A stretch of DNA of 51,942 nt. It comes from Clostridiales bacterium. GTDB lineage: Bacteria; Bacillota; Clostridia; Lachnospirales; Lachnospiraceae. Positions 1-12,100 of the stretch are shown here, one piece after another. Within the stretch, counting starts at the first letter, position 1; the number at the start of each line of letters is the position of its first letter. The DNA lies in contig JAJQAA010000064.1 in NCBI GenBank assembly GCA_021204045.1, positions 1 to 51,942 on the forward strand. The letters are read 5' to 3'. The notes below the pieces were generated by a model that saw only the letters and a program-made list of their open reading frames with translations, did not search any database and was not told the origin of the DNA. Made by a program: the position numbers and the translations under genes.

Positions 1-145
1 TTTACAAAGGGCTCCACCTCTTTTCCAATCTCAAAGTGTCGAAAACGGGATTATAGCAAATTTTTCATCCATTTTCTATCGCGATATACACATAACAATC
101 CATAATTATGATCTACAAGTAAAATGGCGGAGCATTTCCTTATTT

Positions 146-3100
146 TCACCGCATTCTCCGGCAAATTATCATCGCAACTGCCGCGAGTAATGCAATACCC
201 GCATAAACTCCCGTGCTGGAATCGTCTCCCGTACGAGGGAGCTTCGCTATATGCTTTTTCGGCATACCGAATTTCTGTCTCGCTCCCAGATCCCGTTCTG
301 TCTCATAATGTGCTGTGATCTTTCCAATCCGAAGCTCCGGTTTTGATGGTTCAGGTGAATCATCACTGTCCGATGGTTTCGTCGGTTTATGTAAATTTAC
401 CAATGTCAGTTCCAGTTCGTCGGCCTCCATTGGCACAATAAATGATATGTCATCTGCAACCTGATATCCTGCTGGCGCTTCTGCCTCGTGCAGAATATAA
501 CTTCCGCCTGCCCGCAGCGTTCCCGTGATCGTATGTACTTCTTTGCCGGAAATCCATTCCTCGCAGATATTTCCCTGCTCATCAAGAATCTGCAGCCACG
601 CGCCGCTCAGCATTTTCTCTTCCGCATTGGTTTTCGTCACGGATACTTCTGTCGGCTCATCGATCATCACCACCTCATCCACCGTGCCGTCGCTGTTTAC
701 CATAAATTCAATACTTTCCGCGTAAGCGTAACCATCCGCCGGACAGATTTCCGTCAGCACATAAGTGCAGCCCGGCTGCAGTTCCCCGTCGATCTCGTGC
801 GGTTCTGTTCCGGAAATCCACGCATCGATCTGTACTCCCTCTTCATCGTAAAGCGCCATCTCATTGCCCGGCAGCTCCTCACCGGCTCCCATCGCCTGCT
901 TGGAGATTCGCACACGCGTCTTCTGATCCATCAATACAAGACCGGCAATCGCAGCCGTATCTCCGAGTAACACCTGCAGACGGTTACTTTCAATCTCGTT
1001 TCCGTCACTATAGGTTGTTTTTTCTGAAAGCACATAGCTGTTTCCTTTTCGAAAATGCTCCCGCTCGGCAGTATTCACCACGGATCTGGTAAATACCGCT
1101 CCCGCTCCTTTCTCTCTGTCCACTATGCCGCTCTCGTTCCACGAAAGAATATCTCGTCCATCTTCCTCTCTCTCGACACTGTATTGCACATTTTTATAAA
1201 TATCCGGATCAATAACGATAAATTCATTTCCCGCCAGCGTAATCTTATCTCCGCTTCGCAGACTGCCCTCACGGCTTCCCGTATAGGCATAGCTTCCCTT
1301 CAGTTCCTCGCCGTTCCTGGAATCATACAAATGCACGATGAAACTGCTTTCTTCATCCGCATAGATATCTTTTCCGGAACCGGTCAGCTCCGAATAAATC
1401 GTCAGCTTGTTTGGCTGCAGCACCGGCACTGTCTTTGTTGCCCTTATACTGTCTTCGCCTATCTCCATTTTGACGACAAGTTCTGTCGTCAGAGCGTCTC
1501 CGGTAAGTTGAGTCGCAAATGAAACCGTTCCGCCGGACAGCAGTGCAACATCCCGAAACACATAGGTCAGAATTCCGTCCGCAAGACTTCCATTCTCTTC
1601 GTCCCAGTCAATGATTGTCGTATCCGCATCCGTGCGGATCTGCAGTGTAACGTCCTCCGTCAGATGGGATGGATTGATCCAGGAGACCGTATTGATAACT
1701 GCAGTCCTGACATCCAGCACTTCTCCGGCGCATCCGTTCTTATTTTTCACGGTTATCCGCGGGTTCTCCGGCAGAACATTGTTTAATATCTCGTGTTCCG
1801 GAGTGTCTTCCATCACCGTGAATGTATCGATTGGCGTGCTGTCCGCATGCTGCATGGCCAGCTCCACCGAAGAAACGCAGCGTGTCGATATGCGATAATC
1901 TCCGTTTTTGTCCGCATACAACGGTTTCGTACTCTTTGCCGTCAGTATTTCGCTGCCGTCCGAGTAGCGTGTAAACTCCCGGATCGTACAGATACTGCCG
2001 TCGATTGGTATATCACTCCCGCTCAATACAAAATCCTCTCCCGTCCCCGGGAAATGAAGCGCAAGACTGCCATCCGCCATTTCCAGTTCATAGGTCACGG
2101 ACACGGCATAGCGGCCACGCAGCGTCACGGAATAAATGGAATCCCTGTCTGGGTTATCCACTTCGTTTTCCGTATCATCTTCAATTTTTCCGTCCGCTTC
2201 ATCTCCCCATCGGATCGTGTTGACCGTCACGGTAGCCAGATTGTTCGTCAACATCTCGATCTTTCTTCCGTCCGCCGAAAGCGTAAATACCATCGGCTTC
2301 ATTATATTCCAGCCGGACGGCGCCTCCAGCTCCCGTAAAAGATAGGTATGACCAGCTGTCAGTCCCTCAATCACATGCTCATTTTCCCCCTCTTTGGTGA
2401 TCCAGACCGCATACGGATTATCGGCGTCGTAAATCAGCTCATCCTCACTGTCGCGGCCGCTCACTTCATAAACCGCCAGTTTTGCCCCGGCAACAAAAGC
2501 GCCAACGCTCTCATCGTCTCCGAGCGCCTCGAAATCTTTTTTCGCGATCGTGACGCGCGTCTTTTCGTTGACTACCGTAATCTCATAGCAGCTGTTCTCA
2601 CCTAAGTCAAACGAAACGCCCTCCTGATTTTCTGCAAATTCCCAGGTAAAAATTTCCGCGCTGGCCGCAAATCCGATCGGCGGCACGATCTCACGAAGCT
2701 TAAATACATATGGCCGCATGCTCTGCTCCACAAGTTCCCCAACCGCCAGACCACTCACAGTAATCGTATCATCGCTTCCACTGAGAACGCGGGTATACAA
2801 TGGTGTAAATAAATCCGTTTTCCGATAAGCCGACAGTTCGTAGACGGCTCCGGTGAGTGCCGCGCCGCCCGAATCTGTCTTTTTTACCGTCAGTTCACCT
2901 GTCACCGGCACATCCGAAATGTGCAGAATCTCGCTTTCCTCTCCCTGCCGATAATCAATGCGCCGCGGTGCAAACGCCGTCATATAGGGTGGCGCTTCCA
3001 GCTCCACCAGCCAGTAGACGCCGTCCGCCAGCTCCCGTATTGTATGCGGTTTGAAATCCCCGCGGTTGTAGCCGTCCGGAATGCGTTTGTTAATATAATC

Positions 3101-6100
3101 CGCCTCCGTGTAAACGCCGTCCTCGCCGGTCATCCACATTTCGATCAGATACGTTTCATCCTGTACCAGCGTTCCGTCCGCGGCTGCTTCATAGAGAGCA
3201 AGTTTTGCCCCGGTAAGTTCGCCGGAAAAGCTGTTTCCTGACGTACTCCCTTCCTCACCATTTCCATCTTCGCCCATGTTCTCCTCATCATCTTCCGAAC
3301 CTTCATATATGCTTCCCGCTGTCACCAGCTCCTTCGATATCAGCAGCCGGCTTTCCCGGTTCTCAATCTCATAACGGTGCGCCACTGCTGTCCCTCCAAC
3401 CGTAATCAGCGTATCCTCCGCAGCTGAAAATCCTTTCGGCGCGGCCAGTTCTACCAGGACATAGGCGGTTTCCGACGGCAGATAATCCCAGCGGTAAACG
3501 CCTTCCTGTGTAAAATATCCCGCCGCATACGCATTTATCCCGTCAAGACGTCGGTAATCAAACTGATATTCGTATGTAAAATCACGCGCGCTGCCGTCCA
3601 TCTGTTCCCCGTACACGCAGATCCGGATCTCTTCTCCGCTGTCAAGCATGAAAATCAATGCCGCCCAGGTGGGAAACGCCGTCTCTCCGCCTCCGGAAAC
3701 GCTTGAATCGATCTGCTCACAGGAGACAAATTCCGCGTGATACAGTGTTCCGTCCACCTCCCAGCTCAGGCTTGTCCCGGCCTGCGTGCCATAGTCCGCG
3801 TACATTTCCTCAAAAGCGTCCTGGAAGCCTCGGTAGACAGACAGCTCTGGCGTCACAAAATAATCCAGCAAAGCTGACGTATCGTACAATGGACTGCCAT
3901 CCGCGTCGCAGAGCACCGAACCATCCGCTCCTGTCCGCGCCGCGTAGAGCGCGAACCACGCGCCGGGAAGCAGCGTCCTCGTGCCATCGTCCAACCAGTA
4001 TTTCAGCACCTCCGTACGCGTATGGTCATTGTACAGAATGAAGCTCTGCACTTCCGGAATCGCCGCGATCTCCACCTCCAACGGCTCCGCCGTCACAAAG
4101 CCATCCGGCGTTCCGATTTCCTTCAGGAGATAATCTCCGGCCGGGATCCCTTCCAGATAAATCGGTTCCTCACTGGTTACCCAGCGCGCGGTCAGCAGCT
4201 CCCTGGCACCCTCCCGGCTGTTTGTGGATGCATATTGCAACGGCTCGGTACCGATCTGGCGAAGATAATAGTCTTTCGGGTATGTCTGAACATCAGCCGT
4301 ATAAATGCGCTCCGCCCCATACAGCGCCAACACTGCACCGGAAACCGGCGCATAGCTGCCGTCCGCCTCATTCCCGGAACGATTCGCCCCGCTTCCGGAA
4401 TCATCCGCTTCCGGCACGCCGTCGACTTTCAAAATTTCGACCTTGATCGTCTTGTCCACCATCGACGTCTGCTGCATCACGGCATTCTCCGCCACGCAGA
4501 TACCTACCGGCAGACCCTTCAGGTAACCATCCGGCACGACCAGCTCCTCCATGATGTAATTTCCGGCGGGCACGCGTTTTAAGACATCCGCCTGTCCCTC
4601 CGTCTCCTGGGTATCAAACGGATCGTTCGGTGTCTTATCTGAGGTTGTCCAGACATTTTCTAAAATATAACCCTCGCCGAGACGGTGATAAAGCGGTCTG
4701 TCCCCGTCATAAAGCGTCTCATGCTCCTGTACGCGGTAGGCGTTGTTGTTATATTCCTCCAGATTATCCGAGGGCTGATCACGCACAAAATCCCCGTTTC
4801 GGTCATAAAGTCTGGTCTCCTTATCGTAAGTTTCCTCACTTCTCTGGTAATACTGCGGCAATCCGTGTTCGTCCAGCACCGGGTTCAGCTCCTTTACGAA
4901 ACTTCCGTTATTGTCGTCCGTCAATACCTCCCCGTTCAGGTTCTGACCGTACGGATTCGTGACCACCGTCGTCTCCTGATGGCTCTCTCCGCTCCCTTCT
5001 GCTTTCCAGGTACCGGTAACTGATCCGGATTCAATGTGCTCGTAGGACGGCCTGTCCTCTCTGGCGATTTCACTTCCGGAATGATTGACCACCTCCAGCG
5101 TCTCATTTTCCGCGTAGCCATCCATATTTTCGCCGATGGTCGCCACCCGGGAGGTCGTGATCTTGTCGCGCGCAATAACATTTCCGTAAGCGTCCTGACT
5201 GATATTGACCGGCCAGACAAGTACCGAACCCTCCGCGTCCGGCTGTTCCACGTAAGCCATTCCCGTGTACGGGTCGACCAAGGCATCACGAGCACCGTCC
5301 TGGTCAAGATGATAGACCTTCGTCCCCGAATCCACCGTCAGCACCTTGTCATTCGCGGAATAAGCAATTTTTGTAAAATCTCCGCCCGCCAGCTCCAGAT
5401 AAGCAATGCCGCCTTTAAACACAAACAGGGAATGATCCGTGTCCGTGCGGTCGATGTTGGCCTGGTCGCTTTCCATAACCGTCACCGGGATTTTCTGATA
5501 ATTCCGGTCATAGCCGTAGACGATCGTACACCCGTTCACCGTACCCTCGGTCAGCACATCGAGACTGTCCAGATCATAATAGAGAATATCCGTATCGTGG
5601 CGCCGGATAACCGCCGCCGTCCAGATTTTTCCGGTTGCCATGATCGGCTGCCCCTGGCTGTCCACACCGGCCGGATACTCTACCTCATATTCGTTTCCGT
5701 CCTCATCCTTTTCCGCTACAAATTCCGTCTTCTCCCCGGCCCAGCCTTCCCGCACATACATACGGCTCACATTGCCGGTACTGCTGCGCTCGATCACCAG
5801 ACCCTCATAAGCGTAATCTTCCGTATCGCCCGACGACGCAAGCGAGATCGCCTCAAATAGCCCCATCGTTGCCCCGACAACATAGGGATTCTCGTCATCC
5901 GCCGTCTCCAGCGTGCGCGTCACATAGCCGTAACCGGCAAAGACATCACCCTCATAGATAATCGTAACATCCTCGCCCGCCGCTTTCCGCGCCGCCAGTA
6001 TTTCCAGCGTGCCCTTTTTCCAGGCATAGCCGAGATACACGCCATTCTCATAAGCATAGACATAATCCGCGTTGCCGCCGATCTGCGTCAGGCTGCCGTC

Positions 6101-9100
6101 CACGCGGCCGCTGACTTTGTAGGTAACGGACTTATCCTCCGTCGTCTTCGCCGTCTGTACGCTCGATTCTTTCAGCTTCTCTACCGTTAACTTGATCGGC
6201 TCATTTTCCACATAGATTCGCGCCGCGGCAACCACATCCTGTGGCTTATTCGCGTTCGCGGTCGGATTGTCCGCCACGTCAGTATAGATTGCGGCAAGAA
6301 CCCGGGCGTCCTTATTTCCCTCCTTATAGTAACTGACCTTGTCCGAATAAATTTCTACCGCCACCGGAGCCGAACGCGCGTAACCCGAAGGAGCCTTTTC
6401 CTCCACAATCACATAAACGCCCGCTTCCAGCGGCTGCGGCGTCTCCAGATAGCCGACGCTCTGACTCTGCCAGACCCGGTAAGTATCGCTCTCCTCATTG
6501 CGCAGGTAACCGTCGAGCACCGTCGATTCACTCTTGAACGCCACCGTCTGATTCCCATAACCGTCTCCTGGCACAATCCGATCCGCCTCCTCACAGACCG
6601 GCGTCCCGACCGGAACCACACCGGTATAAAGATTTCCCGGGCCATAGTATTTCCCGGTCAGCCAGTCTGTGAACGAAAAGCGCCGCGCCATCGGGCGGAT
6701 ATCTTCCGCCCCCATGCTTTCCAGAAACGTCATCGTCCCTGAAATCGTCGTCTCTTCCTCATAAAAGAGCACACGGCCGCTGCCATCGTTCTCATCCCTG
6801 GCGGCCTTATAGATTGCAAAAACCGCGCCGTCATGAAGAATATTCTCATGTGTCTCAGAATCCAGCTTTTCCAGGCGCAGTTTCGCCTTGTAAAAACGGT
6901 CGCGCAGATGGGCGTAGGAAAAGCCGATATAGCTGCTCTCGCCATCCGCCTCCGTCACGGATAAATCTTTTTCAATCTCTTCGTCCGCCGGCGCGGCGAC
7001 GCCCCAGGGTACCAGCATCGGCGCGTATTTGCCGTCGTACGCCGTCAATACGCCATGCATAATCGCCACCTGGTCGCGGTAAACCGTGCCGAGAACGTTA
7101 TCCGCTGTAGAAGCACTCATGCCCGCATAGGCAACGTCATCCGCCCGCCCGGACTGCTCGGAAACCGAGCTGTAGCGATAAACTTCCGCCACCGCTTCGC
7201 GTCCGAACTGTCCCTCCGAGAGATAATAAGTCACTTTCGCGGCTTCGCGGTCATCCGTTTCATTATAATAATTTTTATACGGCCGGTACCGGCTCTGCGT
7301 CAGCGCAAAATAATCTCCCTCTGACGCTGACGACGCACCATTCTGTATCTGCTCAATATCCAGTCCATACGGATATACGCTGTAATCCCCGCGGTCACTG
7401 TGCGCGTAAATCAACCGGCTGTCCGCCTGCCCGGGCGCAGTAATTGTCTCTTCATTAAAACGGATATGATATTTGCGCTCCATCTCCGCCTGCGTTTCCG
7501 CCGCGTTATAATTGTAGTAAGTGTTCCACTCTCCCGGAGAGGTCTGAGACCCTGCGTAATCCGCGTAGACCGCGGGCAGCTCCACCTCCCGCGGAGCATC
7601 CGTCTCAAAATGTTTATTGGCCAGATCGCCGAGGTCCCGACCATATTCCGTGCCGGTATACCGCGGCTGCTGCTCCGCCACCACGTAGGTTCCATATGGA
7701 AGATAAGCTGACAAACCATAATAATAGCTGCCGCTCTCTCCCATCTCCCCCTGCGTGCCACCGGCTCCGTCAACACTTACGTGCAGCGTGCCGGCAGTTA
7801 TGGTCGTCGCGTCCTGGTCGCTCCCGCCGTCCTCCTCTCCATCCCAGCGGATGGCGTAGATTTCGTCAAGATCATAGGTAAAAAACGGAGTCAGATAGTT
7901 TTCCGTTTTAATGATTGCCGCATGGAGGGCTTCGTCCAACAGCTCGTCCGCAAACGCAAGCACCCCATCCGCACTTTCCTTTTCTGCAGTGTTCTGCCTG
8001 GTCGAACGTGTCAGCTTCTTCACTTCCTCGTCCAGGTACCAGTCGATCGCGAACTGGCGCACCGCGTCCGAAACCCTCGCGTTTTCTAATGTATGCTCCG
8101 TACGATTGGCAAGATTGCCGATCGGCCGCCAGCTTGTGTAAGTCGGCGCAGCGTCATCCCACTTATCGTGATTGGCCACATCAATGGCATCAAAAAACTT
8201 TTTATAATTGAGGCTGTCAACCACGCGCGTACTACTTCCGTCCTCGACCGTGCAGGAAACCGTTTCCAGCAAAGCGGTAAAGCCGCTGTTTGCCGCCTCG
8301 TTAATCAAACCGCCCGTAAAACTGTAGAGCTCGCTGTTTGCGATCACTGCATCCATGGAATCCTGATAAAGCGGACTGGTCTGATGCGGCACGCGCGTAT
8401 AGATTTTTCGCACAAGCTCCGGGAACGCCGCAGTCTCCGCCAATACGCCAACGTCATTTCCGGCGATTTCCCCGCCCCGCAGATCCTGCCAGACAACAGC
8501 GCCGCCCTCGTCGCGGTACAGGCGCAGCAAGTTGGATTTCAGATAGGCCTTAAAACGGAAATTTGTGAGCGCATGGTACGAGACGCCCTCGACATCCTTG
8601 GCCACCTTGATCTGCTGCTTGATTGCACGCTCCTGCACACCAACAGGCACAGCCTGCGTCCCGCCGTCCTCCCGGATTGTATCCTGTCCCGGATAAGACA
8701 GCGTCACGGCTTTCACATAGCTGCCGCTCATATTCATCGACGGAACCGCCGCAGCCTGAATCACCGCTCCCGCCGTTCCGTCGACCAGCGTGTATCTAAC
8801 CGTCACAGTCACTTCGCCGCTCTCCGGAATCTGTTCCGGGGCAATGTGCAGGATCCAGCGCCCGGAAACGTTGTCATATTCCGCTTCCAATGGCTGATAA
8901 TCGACGGACTCCTGGTACGTATAACCCCCGACCGTTACCTTCTCGCTGACCTCCTTCTGGTAAATGCTTCCGTCCGCGCCGCGCAGCAGCTCCCCATCCG
9001 CATAGACCCAATAGGAAGTATATTCCCGGGCACTCTCAAATGTGACCAGAAAAAGATCGTCATAATACGCCAGATTATCTGTCACCGGACGTACATTCGG

Positions 9101-12100
9101 CACGCGGACCCAGCGATAAGCGCTGTTTCCCGGTTCGTAATCCTCGCCCGATACCAGCTCCTCAATCGGATAAAAGCGATAGAGATAACCTGCCGTACCA
9201 TCCGGCCATTCCACATCATAAGCAACCAGGAAACTATCCGTCGCCTCGTCAAAAAGGACGCTGCGCGCCGTACCATTGCGCAGGAAAGAATAACGCAGCA
9301 CCGCTGCATACTCACCATTGTCCTCCACTATCGTCTCCAGCCGCGCCGCGTTAAACGCCGGACAGTCTTCTGATTCCATAAATTCGTAAAGTTCAAGCGG
9401 CCAGTCCTCCGCTATATCACCGAGCGGTACCAGCAACCAGGGCGCGCCCTCGCCCGGCTCGGCTAGGCCAATTGTCTCCATCGCCTGGTTGCAGTCCGCG
9501 ATAAACGTCTCCGGGCTTCCCATACGTACATCATCAAGTTCCGGAAGATAGCGCGTCGCATAAACGGGAATCGCTCCGGAATCCCCTCGCAATGTCAGAT
9601 ACTCCGGCGTCGTGGCCACAAGCGCGGCCGCGAGCACCTCGACCGTATCGCCGTTCGGCAAAGCTATTCGATCACCGAGCTCCGCTTCCACACTTGAACC
9701 GCCGATCATAACCTGCGTCCCCGCTTCCGCCTCCACCGTCTCATAGCTTGTCACCGTTTCCTGCCATTCCGACCAGATCTGGGTGACGCCCTTTGTCGCC
9801 TGATAAAACTCCGGAGACAGCGCTGTGTCCAATCCGGAAATCACCAAATCATATCCGTTCGTCGTTCCAGAACTGGAAACGGTGATGTCCGTGACCGAAA
9901 TGCGCGCGCCGCCTGTATCGGACTGCTCCCAGCTCCCGCTGATCGTTTCCACAGAAGCCGTTCCCTTTGCCGACGTATCTCCTCCGGCCTCCCATGCAAC
10001 ACGGTTGGAAACCTCCGCGTCCACGCCGTAAACCGAAAGCTCATACCCCTCTGAGCGCGTCAACTCCCGCACATAGTAAGATCCAAGCAGCAACGGTCTG
10101 CCAATCCAGCAGTTCCCGTTGACCGTTTCATTGTCCGTGATCGGATAGGAATACCCATTCGGATTGGAACTCGTCTTTCCATAGGTTTTCGTATAATAAT
10201 TCTCCGGACCGATAAATCCGGTCGCCACCGTTTCACCTTTCTCATAGTCATAAATCACTCCCGGTGCCTCGGTGATCGCCAGAAAAGACGCGTCTCCATT
10301 TTTGTCCGTCGCCGCACGTGCCACAAGATCGTCCTGCTCAAACACGACGCCCGTCTTCCCATCCGGATGAATGATATCTGCCGCGGCGAAAAGGCCGTAA
10401 ACCGCACCTTCAAGAGTGCCGTCGCCCTGCGTATCCCCATAAGAATCATAATCTGCGCTCTCGCCATTCTCCAATTCGAGGTCGCGCTTGTTGATATGCA
10501 CCTCTCCTTCCGTACAGTAATCATAAACCGCAAACATCCAGTCGCAGCCCTCGCCGTAATAATCCGTATCCGCCGTGGCAATCGCCGCCAACGGCGACGT
10601 GCTCCAGGATACCGAGGCCCGGATCCCTGTTGCACTCCCGGATGCCGTCAACAATTGGTTCCGTCTCGTAGACCCACAATCAAGGCGATAAACCGCTCCA
10701 GCCAGTTTTACAGAAGCGTCAGAGGAAGTCGCTTCCGCAGTCAAAGCAGATGCCATTGCCATATCCGCATTGGAAGCGCTTGTGGCGGCGATGCCGACAT
10801 TTGATATAATTGTCGCCGCATTGCATGCCGCGTTTGACGCCGTTGCATTCGATGCCGTCGCCAGCTGCTCCAGTTTTTCCCAGTAGCTGTCCTCGTCCGG
10901 ATCGTCCTCCGTGAGCAGGTTGTTTTCATCATAAATATATTCGTTTGCATTTCCCCCGGCCGACAACGGCAGATTCACGATCGTTTCCCATGCCGAAACA
11001 ACTTTCGTAAGAAAATTATCTGTCGGCACATCCATTGTAACTGACGTGTTTTTTGTAACTGCTTCATTTTCTCTATCCTCAGAGTTTTCCGTTGTCTCTT
11101 CCATCATAGTAACCGTGATATTCGACGCGCTCGCTACAACATTTGATCCATCGTTTCGTCCGACATCTGATATCGCGCCCGATATCACGTTCGAGTCAAT
11201 GTTACTACCATTCATCAACGCTGCTATCGATGTTCCCAGCGCATAATACTGGCTCGCATGCACAGTCACCGTCTCAATCGGAATCGTATCCGCGTGTACG
11301 CCGTCCATCCGCTCATCCTCAAATGGGGCGTGTACCTCATTCTTATTGTGGATAATATAGCCTTCACGGGCTTCCAGTTCCCGCGCGGAATAATCATAAG
11401 TCAGAGATACAAAAGCAACATAATGTTCCTCGCGATCCTGAATCAGCTTTTGCAGACTCTCCGCGCCGGAGGCATCCTCTCCGTCTTCATAGCCATTTTC
11501 CGCCGTAGCGCAGTAATAACCGCCCGCCGCAATCAATGCGCCGCAGGTCTCAACCTCCTCCTCCCAGGCTTCGATCTCATCCTCATTTTCCAGATTGCCC
11601 TCCTCATCATATTCCGGCTCCGGCTTGGCCGGATGGCCGCCGCAATATCCTTTTGTATAAATATAGGTTTTCACATCCCGGTGCGCTCTTGTGCCCGTCG
11701 CACTCAGGCTGCCGCTGCCGCTCATCTCCACCAGCCAACCATCCGCATCCGTGACCTGAATATCCGCATCACAGGGATCCGGATCCCCCGCATTCCCATC
11801 ATCATAAGGATCGTCCCATCCGGACCAGCGCAGAAACTGGCTTCCATTGTCATTGGCCCAGTTATCATCCTCCAGGATACTGCCATCCAGCTGACTGTCA
11901 TCAAAAGCCTCAAGGATATCAAAACGAGCCCCTTCCAGCGGCTTGCCCGTCTCCGCGTCAAATTTGCGCAGATTTACCACATAATCCGCCTGCCAGGTCT
12001 CTTTATGCTGATAACGTGTTATATCCCCACCGCCTGACATTGGCGTCTCTGACGAAGCGGGGGAACCAACGGAAATTTTCAATCCTTCATTCAAATCCGC

